Below, piece by piece: positions 23,701 through 34,372 of a stretch of 64,000 nucleotides of DNA (position 1 is its first letter; each line of letters begins with the position of its first letter). A model generated the notes under the pieces. The model worked only from the letters and a program-made list of their open reading frames with translations. It was not told the DNA's origin and searched no databases. Source of the stretch: Uloborus plumipes (taxonomy: Eukaryota > Arthropoda > Arachnida > Araneae > Uloboridae); assembly GCA_038373865.1 (NCBI GenBank), contig JAXGGA010002909.1, forward strand, positions 48,223-112,222. Reading direction: 5' to 3'. The position numbers and the translations under genes were made by a program.

Positions 23701-25700
23701 ATACCTTAAGTAACTGTTAACTTAAGATGGTTTATTTTATGTATGTAAGTCTACAAATAATACCAGGCAACTAAACACTATGCAATTTCTGCTTTCTAAA
23801 ATTTATAAATTGTAATTAGGTGTACGTTTTAATATACTGTTATTTGGAATTAATTTTTATTCTATAATGATAGTAGCTCATTCATTTATTTTATTTTCCA
23901 CATGTAAGCATCTTGTAGTATCCCAATTGAAGGGCTCGGGAGTAAATAATGGTATCTGACAAATTTTAAAAATCGGGCTATTTCAAATTAAAATTAAAAA
24001 AAATCACTTGTAAAAATTTATTAAGTATACCCAAGACACACAGCACTTAATTAATGTACCCACTTCATTTTTAAAATAAAAAAACCTGTTACAGTAATTT
24101 CTCAAAGCAATAAAACCATATTCAAAAGCCATATGTTTGATTTTTTAAAATGCTAGTTACCATTATTTACTCCTGAGCCCTTCAATTATGTTTAGGGTTG
24201 CTTATTACACTTTATTTTAAATGACCTAAAACTCTAAAAGTTTACTTCAGTGTCTGAAATCAGAAATTGTAAAATTCATTTGAAAATGTATTTTGATTAT
24301 CAATATCAAATTTAAACATGTTTTGGACAGAAATTTAGGTTTTTGACAGTTATGTCAAAAACCATGTCGAAAAGGGGTTTTTGACATGACGGTAAAAACC
24401 ACGGTTAAAACCGGATAAAATCTCCGACTGTCAAAAACTTGCCAACCCTGTTTAATGCACCTTTATACTTATACTGTTAAATTATATAACATCATTTTAC
24501 TACTCTTTACATACAAATTAAGTTGCTGATGGCTTGGATGGAATACCTTTTGATAAATGAGGAAACTGTGCTCGCATTTAGCATACAGCATTAACTTGTA
24601 ATAAAAATATATATATCAACCCTCTTACAATAACACAAGGTGTTTATTAACATTAATACTATAGATTCATAGGATTTTTCCTGGTGGTTGATTTATATAT
24701 TTTTTTTCTTAGCCTTTTTTCCCCTTCCCAATCACAAAATCTTTCTGCACACTGTCTCCCTGATTCTGCAACAATGTCGCCGTGTCGGCAGCTTTCTGCC
24801 ACAGGGGTGTAAGGTATTTTTCATTACTGAAATTTGAAGAATACTACAGTTCTATCTTTGGAGAACAATATGTACCTTTTGCTACACAGTAACTTCTTCC
24901 TAAATAATTTAAACATAGATTCTATATGATGGGAAAATTTTATTGTACCTTCAAAAATTGGTTAATTTTCATTTTTTTTTTTTTTTTTGGCTTGTGCACC
25001 ACATGTTATTTTTTTAGATATCTTCTTATTGCACCACCCCTCTCATCTCTGATTATTACTCATTCATTTCCCCCAAAATCCTTGTTAGCTGGTGTGAAAA
25101 CAGTTTTAATTGCATCAGAGATTAAGTTTTTATTAACTTTTTTTCCTTTTTAATAATGAAAACTTAATCTATGATACAATTAAAACTTTTTGTTCTTACG
25201 AACTTCATTGGATTTTGGGAAGTTAATAATTAAAAGCAGGTTGTGTGTGGATTATGCAAAATCGGAGAAATTGAATTTGAAATGTTTTTAAAAGAGTTAA
25301 ACATTCTGCATCTAAAATAGGATTTTAAAAATTATCATATAGTTCAGCGTGAGGTCTCAAAATTTAATGATTTAACTTTTAAATAATTTCTCATAGGTGA
25401 TATATATGAAGAAACAACGCCTGATATTGAAAAACAGGGGCTAGAATGTGAATGTGTTGGAGGTGGACGCATTCGTCATAATGCACAAGAAAAAACTATT
25501 CATGTTTATGGATATTCTCAAGTAAGTTTTTTTTTTTTCTTCCACACTTTGTCTTTTCTGTTACAAATTCATTGCAAAATTCTTTATCCCTTGAATCTTT
25601 TCAGGGATATGGAAGAGCAGACCATCTAATCACCTGCAAACTATTGAAGGAACGTTATCCAGATTATGCGAAAATAGACTTTTCAAATGATGGGTATTAA
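14599..25700 (+). CDS. PHPT1: Phosphohistidine phosphatase 1 (PHPT1 / janus A family), three coding exons
   Basis: Join 14599-14740, 25397-25521 and 25605-25700 gives 363 nt, encoding 120 aa plus stop (human PHPT1 is 125 aa). Both introns are GT-AG and phases fit (1, then 0). The start ATG has G at +4 and the first codons align with the family. Motifs: TFKYILVK near residue 17, AEYHGDIY with the proposed catalytic His at residue 47, CECVGGGRIRH, EKTIHVYGYSQGYG, and the family ending YPDYAKIDFSNDGY. Known role of the family: a small cytosolic phosphatase that removes phosphate from protein histidine. The last full codon of exon 1 is the catalytic His, followed by a 10,656-bp intron full of transposons; intron 2 is only 83 bp. 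No frame damage. Confidence 0.95.
14851..15785. mobile_element. TA-flanked DNA element with GGGTGGGTCGG ends (935 bp)
   Basis: The left end GGGTGGGTCGGGATAATTTG, followed by GGTA, is mirrored by TACCCAAATTACGCCGACCC at the right. TA flanks both ends (14849-14850, 15786-15787). It lies in PHPT1 intron 1. No recognisable transposase. TA target and termini suggest a Tc1/mariner/pogo-type non-autonomous element. Confidence 0.7.
16165..16937. mobile_element. hAT-like non-autonomous element (773 bp)
   Basis: The left end CAGGGTTGCAAAAAACCC is the reverse complement of GGGTTTTTTGCAACCCTG at the right, and internal AAACCCG blocks are also mirrored. The flanking 8 bp (TCATCTTA and TGTCTTCA) do not match convincingly, so the target duplication is missing or decayed. 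In PHPT1 intron 1. Confidence 0.65.
17454..17602 (-). repeat. Interspersed repeat, copy 2 (inverted relative to 12331-12485)
   Basis: The reverse complement shares GGGTTTCGGTTTCAAGGCGC, a T-run and TTGTGTTTTGTAAG-like blocks with 12331-12485. It is followed by sequence rich in TGACGTCA motifs up to about 17970. Confidence 0.6.
18995..20195. mobile_element. hAT-type element (1.2 kb), probably composite
   Basis: The terminal CAGGCCCGT is mirrored by ACGGGCCTG. Perfect 8-bp duplications CTTCTATG lie at 18987-18994 and 20196-20203. An internal stretch ending in a C-run and TTTACGCCACTGG near 19888 looks like the end of a second nested hAT-type element. No intact transposase frame. In PHPT1 intron 1. 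Confidence 0.85.
20305..21110 (-). repeat. CR1/L2-like LINE 3' fragment, split by a hAT element
   Basis: 20305-20436 and 21039-21110 match the minus-strand C-terminal coding region of the full CR1-like copies (compare 41135-41345). The two parts join exactly at the CTCAAGAC target duplicated by the inserted element. A short, inactive relic. Confidence 0.8.
20437..21030. mobile_element. hAT-type miniature element (594 bp) with GTAGC-rich ends
   Basis: It begins CAGTGATTGG, ends CTACCACTG, and is rich in alternating GTAGCTAC/AACTAC motifs in both halves. Perfect 8-bp duplications CTCAAGAC flank it (20429-20436, 21031-21038). It sits inside a CR1 fragment, so it is the younger insertion. Confidence 0.88.
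21563..22120 (+). repeat. Two diverged tandem copies, 343-bp spacing
   Basis: GGCACCCCCCTAAAATGTGC starts both copies (21563 and 21906). They share TTTTAGCTTAATCGGATAAT, ACAGCGATTTTTAGCCAAAA and TTTATTTTGGTCTCATTTTG in the same order. Non-coding; in PHPT1 intron 1. Confidence 0.85.
22616..23090 (+). repeat. Three tandem repeats of 158-176 bp inside the hAT element
   Basis: CTTATCAATCAAGTTTAAT starts copies at 22616, 22792 and 22950. Each continues through AAATTAATAAATTTAAT, TTAACTTGTTAT and a GTGAAAAAAGTT block. The third copy is truncated where transposase sequence begins. Confidence 0.85.
23091..23705 (+). pseudogene. hAT transposase C-terminal region, frameshifted
   Basis: The open frame to 23689 contains SSPCSSASVERIFSSFG, the conserved hATC dimerisation motif. 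Right after it the family sequence moves to another frame: IHSKLRNRLGVQKASKLVFC and KNDLDWDLIP, ending at TAA near 23709. So a frameshift of about one base lies near 23595. The N-terminal BED finger and most of the catalytic domain are absent, so the element needs a helper. Upstream in-frame residues come from the tandem repeats and are not transposase. Confidence 0.85.
23931..24181. mobile_element. Inverted-repeat miniature element nested in the hAT (251 bp)
   Basis: AGGGCTCGGGAGTAAATAAT at the left is mirrored at the right by ATTTACTCCTGAGCCCT with one mismatch. The flanks (CAATTGA, TCAATTA) are themselves near mirrored, so the exact target duplication cannot be set. Confidence 0.65.
25074..25219. 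repeat. Imperfect inverted repeat just upstream of PHPT1 exon 2
   Basis: CCCAAAATCC (25074) pairs with GGATTTTGGG (25219), and a long internal match centred near 25142 pairs GTTTTAATTGCATCAGAGAT with its partner. Probably a small foldback element, about 180 bp upstream of the exon 2 acceptor. Confidence 0.6.
25397..25521 (+). CDS. PHPT1: PHPT1 coding exon 2
   Basis: Residues 48-89, with the GDIYEETTPDIEKQ and CVGGGRIRHNAQEKTIHVYG stretches. Acceptor TCATAG, donor GTAAGT. Confidence 0.95.
25605..25700 (+). CDS. PHPT1: PHPT1 coding exon 3 (terminal)
   Basis: Residues 90-120 and TAA. It ends with the family signature YPDYAKIDFSNDGY. The acceptor TTTTCAG follows a pyrimidine-rich 83-bp intron. 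Confidence 0.95.
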   Translation, partial: GYGRADHLITCKLLKERYPDYAKIDFSNDGY

Positions 25701-25891
25701 TTGTAAAAAGTTTTCAAAGGTTTTTTGAGCATTTCTTAAAACAATTCAGTGTGGTTTATTGTAACAACATTTAACATTTTTTTTTTTTTTTTTGAAGCAG
25801 CTTCATAGTATTGATGGTTTTAAATGAATTGTAAAAAATAATACAGCAGCTGCAGATAACTTGCATTTTAAAGTTTTATGTTTCTGTTGAA

Positions 25892-25903
25892 AATAAAAAT
25901 AAA
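25892..25903 (+). promoter_or_regulatory. Likely poly(A) signal of PHPT1
   Basis: Two overlapping-spaced AATAAA hexamers about 190 bp after the stop codon. AATAAA is common by chance in such AT-rich DNA. Confidence 0.4.
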
Positions 25904-26378
25904 AAAGTTCAACTTGTTGGAAGAGTTTATTGCTCTAACCTTATTTGAACGGAGGCAATGACAATAGACAGCAATTACACAACTTCCAAATATTGTAACA
26001 AGAAAACAATTTTATAAACTCCTATATATGAAAGTCATACATAGCTCATTTATTATCGAGCCTTAATATGAACACAATGAATTGTTTTTATTTCACACAA
26101 AGATGTATATATATCATCACAGATATGAAATACGGTAATATATTTAAAGACTTAAAAATGTGGAATAATATTCGTTGTCAATTATCACTGTAAGTGACGC
26201 AAATTCCTGGTTCTCAGGATATTTGTGGCACGTTTAATCAGAACTGGTGCCAAATATGTTTCTTTTTCTTTATTCTTTTATATATATATATATTGAATTT
26301 TATTTATTTTTAACATTTTCTCCTATAGCAATAAAGGATCAAAAAGTTTGACTCATCTATATCTACGCAAAACCAAAA

Positions 26379-27018
26379 CAGTGATTCCCAGCCTTTTTGG
26401 GCCAATCTCCTTCCCCTAAAAGGTTGACTGACACCTATCCCCCCTCCTATTGGTTGAAAAAAAAAATTTGGAGCTGGTGAATATATTGATATTATTAAAA
26501 TTATGAATGATTTATCTTAATTTGAAGTAAAATGTATATAATGAAGCAATTTTATACATTCGCTCTTAAACTGAAAAAACATGTATAAGTAAATTGTTTG
26601 CGTTTTTTCCTCCTTTCTTTTCTGAACTAAACTGATAAGTATTCAAAGGAAAATATTTAACCCCAAGATCATCGACTACTTTTCAAAAAAGTAACATTTT
26701 TTTATGAAATTGTTTTTTGAACTGGATTTTGGGAGAGTTTTTAAAATGGAAAAAAAAAAAAAAAAAAGAAAGAAAGAATACTTGAACATTCGTTAAATTA
26801 GGGTTGAATAATTTATTAAGGTTCAACCAAAGTGTGAAGTGGAAACTTCTGAATTTTAATTTGTTTATTTTTAGCTTTGTGATTTATTGTCCGAACTCTT
26901 AATCTGTTTCCTATACCTTTTCTTCAATACCCTGGCTTTCTATCTTTTCTTCTTAAATACTTATTGCCCTCTATCACCCTTTTGAAAAGCTAAATTGCCC
27001 ACAGGTTGGGAACCACTG
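26379..27018. mobile_element. hAT-type miniature element (640 bp)
   Basis: Starts CAGTGATTCCCAGCC and ends GGTTGGGAACCACTG. Target duplications AACCAAAA (26371-26378) and AACGAAAA (27019-27026) match at 7 of 8. Non-coding. Confidence 0.85.
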
Positions 27019-30000
27019 AACGAAAAGCTAAAATATATTTTGTCTGACAGATTTGAAATAGAACATAAATGAAATTTAGACTAAGTGAACATTTTCCAAG
27101 CTTTACATTCTATAACTTTATTAAAATCTTGGCCTTAGTACATCACTACTGTATTGCTCTCATAATGTACAAATTAAAAATAAATATGGCCAAGTGATAA
27201 AATCACAGTAAAATGTTTTAACCATACAGAAATATATTTTTCTTCAGATAGATTCATCTTTAAGATATGCTTTCCTTTCACTCCATAATTGATATGATTT
27301 TTAAAAAGAAAATTTCACTCTTTAAATTTACCAAAAGCAGAGCTGCAAAAAATGAGAAACTACTAAAATTTAATTAATTCACCATTACATTTATTCTGAC
27401 ATAGTAGTGAATACTGAAAATTTTCTTATTCTTGATACTTAAAAAAATAAGCATTCTATGCAGAATTAAAATAAAAATATTTATCTTGTGTTTTCAACAC
27501 TTTTATTTTAAAGATTACACACACAAATATATCACAACTATATAGTGAGGGTCTGAGAAGTGGAGGATTGACCTTGAAAATGTTCACCTTTTGGGGTAAT
27601 AGAAAAGTGTTTTACACCGAGTTGATTTGGGTTAGTTTCATAGTAGTTTTGCGAAAGTATTTCAACTCAAATTGATTCCAATAACACTCCCTTTAATGAT
27701 TGAGTCCCCAAAAAAGAAGTACCATATTTGTTGGCTATACGATTTAAAAGTAATTCCGATTTAAAAAAAAAAAATATTATATTTACATATTGCGTAAAAT
27801 AAAGCAGATTAATTCAAGCAATTCTTTATCCAAGTCCAGATTTGCACCAATATGCAGAACAAATAATTAAAAATTTCTACACTGTCAAACAATAAATAAA
27901 TTTGCGGTCTAAAATCCCTTCCGTTCACTGTATTTGCATTTGTGCTATGTAAACATAGTGGAGCAGGTGTATTGTAAGTTTCATTTATCACCAAAATTTA
28001 ACAACGTTTGCAATGTCTATGACATCAAAACATAACCCTGATTGACAAATACTGAATTTTAAAAATATAAATATATACAACAAAAATTATTTCTTTGATT
28101 TTCCAAGTCAATGTTACTAATTACTTTGTCATTATTTTAGAACGATGCCAATATGAGTTATAATGCGGCTTATATGCGAACGTAGCGTATTTGATAACAA
28201 AAATTCTCATGAATTTTGCAAAGTGCGCCCTATACACTGTTGTGGCTCATGTCCCAGAAAATACGGTAAACACTGTCATGGTCAAGCCTGAACTTACCAG
28301 AGCCAGGCTATAGCATTAAATAGTTTAACAATGTTGGCACCAGCGCTGTTTCATAGACCAGAGTTTGTGCTTCAAAAAGGAATGGAGAGGAATATCAAAC
28401 TACAATTATGAAACATCTAAAGGTAAACTGCTATGATTAATCTAGTTTTGTTTCTTCCTTCATTCCATTACAACTGAAAACACTCGATGCCAAATGCTAC
28501 ATGGTATGGTATTCTTTTCTATGTAAAAAAAGTTTTTTTTTAGATATTTCTTTCACTGAGTACAAAATAAATACTAGTATTGACTGTCAATTTTAAAAAA
28601 TAAACTTAATGACATTTTTTTAAACATGTCTCGTCTAATGTTGTATTAGGTGATAGCTCATTTGCAAACGACTTTTTTTTCTGCTTTTGAATATTTCATC
28701 TGAATTACAGTTTGAAAGAAATATTAAAATTTCAGAGATCATTTCAGCAAATTTAAGAAAATGACATTATTAAATATACCATCATCCCACATAACATGTT
28801 AATTATTCATTCAGTTTACATCGATTTCAAAAAATGACAAAAGAAATGGTAACGGCAATCATAACTTGCATACATAAACGTGCACAGTAATAATGCTCAA
28901 ATTACAAATGCATTTGTATAATATATATTTGATTCACAATTGCAGTATACGAGGACATGTGTCTAACAGTTTAGTGCACAAATACAAACGAATCTAAGTA
29001 AGTGAATAGCTTGAAAGTCACATTGAGAAAAGTTCGGTATTTTAAATATTATTTCACATTTGTTGCCAGGAATTCCACTTATCCAGCAATTTCCAAAAGC
29101 CAAGATTTCAACGTTTTCTAAGGCCCCGTTTCCCTTAATGCATACGACATTCTAAAATCTAACAACTGCAAACCGTTCTCACGACATTGTACGAGTATTA
29201 GAAGTAAGTTTGGCTTTTGTGTTATAAACTTGCAAATTTTTAATATTAATATTTTATATAAAGACATGAATTTCAAAATGAGCAAATATCAAAACTACTA
29301 GCGTTAACAGAAATATACATTTGAGTTAACAACAATAAATGCCAAATACCAGACTACATGCAACTTTAACACCACACAATATATAACATTCAAGATTTTA
29401 ATTTTACTATGACATTTAATGTACTCGATGTTATAGCACTTCAAAGTTTATCTGTATAATTTTATTTAGACCTTTTTTTAAATGTTTTTTTTTTAGGATT
29501 AATCACAATATTGCAAATTTCATATTTAATACCATAACATAGATATAAAGAGAAAGGTTGGAAAAAAAAAGAAATGGGTAATATCCTACCAAAATATTGA
29601 TGAATCAAAAACCTACTGTGGGAGAAAGGGAGAGGGTCAAAGTAAGTAAAAATAAAGACTTTTTTTACTGATAACATTTAATAAGATAAAAGTTTTGTGT
29701 TCGGCAAACATACCTCTTTTATTTGATGCTTTATCTGTTATCTCAATATCTTTTTTTCCCCCAAGGAAACATTGTACATAACTTAAAATATTATTTGGAT
29801 TTTGAGAAGAACTCAGTAGATGAAAAACCAAGAAATACTATCTGTATTCATTCAATTTCTCACATCTGACCATTTTTTTTCCGAGGGGGAAAAAAATCTT
29901 TACTTATTATGAAGACTTACTTCATCACGTATTTCGATAAATAAAAATTTAAATGTTAACAGAATAGAAAATGAGAAAAAAAAATGATCTAGAGATTTTA

Positions 30001-32661
30001 TTACACAAGAAAAAAAATGTTTTTACTCTGTATGTTAAGAAAATAATTTATTCTTTTGAATAGATATTTAATAGAATACATTTGAGAAAATACTAAATTT
30101 ATGCTATCATTTATTACTTAAGTAAAATATTTTACATTATATAAAATTTCAATAAACTTATCCTTATTGTATCCAAGTACAAAAATGCTTCCATGCAAGT
30201 TTTACAAAATCTTAATTGCATATTGAAGTTACAAAACTTAGTAAAACTATTTGCTCAATTTTTGAAATTATTACTGTTTTTACATCATTTGCATTTGTAT
30301 AAAATATTACTGCACCTTTCCTTGTAATTTACAATAAACACATAAACATATTTGTATATTTTCAATGCTGCAATTCGTTTAACGACCTTTGTTAGAAATA
30401 AGAATTTAAGTCAGAGTCACACAATGGCGCCAAGTATGAATTTCTAGGCATCAAAACAAACAAACTAGGAGCCATTTTAATGACTCAAATGTGTGTATGC
30501 AAATATAATTCTCTTAAACACACTGCTTATATGCACTGCGCTGTATGCTAGCATATTTGTAAAATACACAAACAAAAGAAAATGATTTTTTAAAACAAAT
30601 TTGTGGCATTTGAAAATTACTTTTACAAATTTATCCTTTAGGTCAATCTCAATGAGTCAGTAAGAAAAGCTTCAGTGTGATCCAAAACTTAAGGCAGTAA
30701 ACTTAGCACCTAGGGTAGGAAGTCTTGGTGTCAAATCAAAATTTTTTGATATTTTGTAACCATCCCCCCTTTGGCCGTATTATGATTTACCACAGATTTC
30801 ATACTCAATTCATACACTCAAAATTTTTGAAATATCAGCATTTTCCTTCATATTTCAAATGAAATTCAACTCCACACTAATACTAACAGTTGCAGTTATC
30901 ATCCAACAATCAAAATGTTCAGTACAAAATAACTCAATCTAATTTGCTTCTATTTCCTAGTAAAATAAATAAATAAATCCCACACATATCAAATTTTAAC
31001 TATAAAACTATACATTGAATTAAAGTTGATTAAAATATAAGTACAGCTGCAGAAAGTGAAATTTTGAGGAAACCTATTCATAAAGACAAGTCTTCGGAAA
31101 GACAAGAAAACAAAAGTTGTTCAAAAGACAAGAATGTTAATATTTTTTAAATATTACAACCAATTGTAAAATTTCTTTCTACACTCAATTCTTTTTTTCT
31201 TGAAAAAGAACACGCAAAACATTTTAACAGATAAAACCGTGGTGAAAATAGTGTTATTTTAATGACATGAGACTGATAAGACTTGCAATACATTGAGAAC
31301 CATTAATTTTAAAGATTAATGTAAGATTTGATATTGACTCGATTTTTATTTATTATTATTTTTTTAAGCATTTGAAGAATGAAAAATATCATATACTTTG
31401 CACTAAAAATGCTGATGAATACAATATTTATACCTAACAGTTTAAACAAACGTTTACTTGAACTTTGAATAAATAAAACATACATTAATGCTTGAAATAT
31501 ATTTACTTGAAAACAAGATATTAAGCTGATTTAATAACTAATAGCAAGGGAAAATTAATGTTGCAAAATCAAAACTTATTCTGGAGGAAAAAAAGAAAAA
31601 ATCTGATGGCTACATAACTGTTGAAACTACCTTATGTTTAAATTTTTACTAATATTATTAAGTACAGAAGATGGAAAAGGAAACAACAATCACATAAACA
31701 CTGCATAACATTTATTGTTAAACATGTAGTAAAAATTAAAATATGCACAAATTTGGCACATTTTATCAAGATGACTTGTGCTTAATGTGATAAGTCAGTT
31801 CAATGAAAAATAAAGGGAGTAACAAAAAAAAAAAAAAAAACGAAAACAAGAAGTTACCAAAATTATTGCATTAATTCAAACTGAAAAAATATTTATTGGT
31901 ACTGATTGAAAAAGTTGGATGCGTAACTTTGATAACTTGTAGTGCTAACAACTTCTAATTGTAATTCTGAAATTTGATTTAAAATAAATTTTAGCCCATA
32001 TATTTTCCTGCATTTTTTAAGAAATCAAATTTTTGCCTCTTTATTTGTAATTAATATTTTGTTTGTTTAGATCAAACATAGTAATGATTCATTGAAGTAT
32101 GATCTAGGAAGTGCTAGTATTCAATTTATTTCAAATATTTAATTAAGAGATTTATGCATAAATCTATTTTAATTCAACCCACTACAAACACTTTAGAATT
32201 CTAATATTGTGATTTAAAACTAAAAGCTATCCATGAAATAGTCTTTGAAAATTTTGTAAAATTAAGTCATACAATTTGTGTACATTATTCAAATTTACCT
32301 CATTACAATGTATAAAGAAACAATTTCTAGGAGATTAAAATACAGCTATATTTTTAATCATTACTTAGATCTTTTATATTCAATAACTCAGAGGTTTATA
32401 AGTTACATATTTAGAGCTATATCTCAATTTTATTGAACTTTTTAGAATTTTAACTCAATTGAAAGTCAACAAATCCTCATGTTTTTTATAAATCAAATTG
32501 CTTATTCAAAAACTAATTGATCAGTTGTTGCAATATCTTAAAGGAATTAACTGTATTTTTTTAATAACAAAAAACTACAATTTTTTTTTTTTTTAAACTT
32601 AAAGGCCTCTTATTTCAACGGACAGAAAAGTATTCACAAGATATAAGCACATTAAATGAAA
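27019..32661. other. Long AT-rich intergenic stretch
   Basis: 5.6 kb between the 3' ends of PHPT1 and the SEC14-like gene. Apart from one short repeat at 28141-28266 I see no supportable gene, no intact terminal repeats and no coding-like composition. Confidence 0.5.
28141..28266 (-). repeat. CCGTATTTTC-type short element (copy 1)
   Basis: The reverse complement starts CCGTATTTTCTGGGAC and contains GCGCACTTTGCAAAATTC and ATATAAGCCGCAT. The same order is seen at 46635-46765. TA follows the terminus. Confidence 0.55.
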
Positions 32662-32780
32662 CAGGGGTGATTGCGAGTTCATAAAAAATACCTGAAAGTT
32701 TTAAAGAAAAAGTGGGTGGGGGGGAGTGTTTTTTTAAAAACCAAGGCCCCTATTACTTAAGCACACTAATTTTATAATTA

Positions 32781-33226
32781 TCTACTTATATTAAAAACTG
32801 AGTATCTTTCTAACTATCTTTCTTTCTAACTATCTTTCTTTCTAACTATCTTTCTTTCTAACTATCTTTCTATGTCACGCTTCTTTCTCCTGAACGCCAA
32901 TGACCTGAAAGTCAAACCAGGTACCGATAGATAGGTAATTTTTCAGGCTTCATTAGTTTCAATTGATATAATTATACGATTTTAATTAGCGAAGATATCA
33001 ATTAATAAGTAGTCAAGTTCAAAGCGATTAAGCCTAATAAATGATTAAATATGAAATCCATTCTTGCAAACCGTCGTTGCTATGAAACAATAATAACAAT
33101 GATAATGAGAATTTTGAATGAAGGCTTAACTAAATCAAACACGAAACTCATAAGCGGGCCACTTACGTAGAATTTTTATCGCTAGCTACTGGTAATATTT
33201 TGAAACATTTAATTGTTGAAGAGCCA
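32781..33226 (+). mobile_element. Helitron-like sequence, first copy (5' end present)
   Basis: Starts TCTACTTATATTAAAAACTG after an A, identical to the start of the copy at 33227. It carries a 16-bp tandem repeat near its start. A clear CTRR end is not visible, so its right limit is set by the next copy. Confidence 0.45.
32806..32872 (+). repeat. 16-bp tandem repeat (CTTTCTAACTATCTTT)
   Basis: About four near-perfect units. Confidence 0.9.
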
Positions 33227-33611
33227 TCTACTTATATTAAAAACTGAGTATCTATGTCTGCTTTTTTCCTTTGAGCGAGCTGAACTTACTGAAACTTTCC
33301 TCACCATCTTGAAGGCGTGAAGCATCTCAATAATTCGAATGATTTTTTTTATATAGGAAAAAAGTAAAGGCGTGAAGCGCCTGTAAGCGAGCCGCCTTGG
33401 CGGGGAGTAGTTTCTTTAAATTTTTTTCTCACTACTTTCAGGGCACGAAGTGCCCGTGCAACGCCGGGCCACGTGCGTAGTATGTCTTGAAATCGAATGA
33501 ACATTAAATTATATCAAATAATATAACTTCAGAATGAGGTAAAAGTTAGAGAGGGGAGACGTTATGCATCAACATGCCGCAGGAAGCTAATCTAGCTGCC
33601 CTGGCAGCTAG
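33227..33611 (+). mobile_element. Helitron-like non-autonomous element (385 bp)
   Basis: Begins TC (TCTACTTATATTAAAAACTG) preceded by A, and ends CTAG followed by T, the A/T insertion pattern of Helitrons. The last bases form an 8-bp stem TAGCTGCC/GGCAGCTA. The interior also holds a GGGCACGAAGTGCCC hairpin and a CGCCGGGCCACGTGC motif. The hairpin directly abuts CTAG rather than lying about 10 bp upstream, which lowers confidence. Confidence 0.5.
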
Positions 33612-34372
33612 TACATACATAATAATTAATTTCCTTTCATAAATTAATACATTTCATATATTCAAATAGTTTTTAGTCAAAATATTGTACATGCATTCAA
33701 TTAAATTGTAAATGAATAATAAAGTTACTTTTGAGCTGATGATGAGCAATTATGTCCAAAAAAATATTTTAAGGAGAAAGCAAAAGTCTAACAGAATTAC
33801 TGTTTGTTGTGCGAAAGCATTTATAAAGTAATGAAAGTTGCATTTGTTACATTTCATTTATTTGTCTCCTAAAAGGGTAATAAGCATCATAAGTTCAAAA
33901 GTGAGAAAAATTCGATTCTCATATCGGATGCAAATAAAATAATTTAAAAACAATTAGAATTTTCATCTTAACATTTCTATTTGATGAATATTATTAATAA
34001 TTATCGGTATAAGCATCGAAAATTCGAAAAAAAAAAAAATCCGGAAATGGGAGGATAAAAGCAAAATTAAAAATATTTTATTTCCGGTATTTTCGAAGAT
34101 GAAAATACCAGAATCGATCATGAAAATACCGGAAATCCGGTAAAATACCGGAACACAATCACCCCTGATGAAATTTGACAGAGTAAAATGCGAAATTGCT
34201 AAGGGTCTGACCTCTAGATCAGTGAAACATACTCTTCTATGAGAACATTCTGAATACTGGAAGTTATTTTCTCCTCAAAAATGTGCCCAACAATTAGTAA
34301 TCCACATACAATACACCACCAACTAACTCTGTTATTCCATCCAATTTTACATTGGCTACCAGTTTTTGAGTA

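Larger units (their letters stand above)
22408..24450 (+). mobile_element. hAT element (2.0 kb) with relic transposase
   Basis: It begins CAGGGTTGGG and ends CCAACCCTG, with mirrored TTTTTGAC/GTCAAAAA blocks inside both ends. Perfect 8-bp duplications TTTAATGC lie at 22400-22407 and 24451-24458. Inside, in order: a GTCGAAAAC-rich subterminal region, three tandem repeats (22616-23090), the transposase C-terminal relic (23091-23705), and a nested inverted-repeat element (23931-24181). Internally deleted and non-autonomous. Confidence 0.93.
32662..34167. mobile_element. hAT-like element with CAGGGGTGATTG ends, hosting nested repeats
   Basis: CAGGGGTGATTG at the left is mirrored by CAATCACCCCTG at the right. 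A 6-bp direct repeat ATGAAA flanks it (32656-32661, 34168-34173). CCGGTATTTT/AATACCGG motifs fill the right part. Helitron-like sequence (32781-33611) is nested inside. A lone copy of the same end lies near 51935. Confidence 0.7.
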
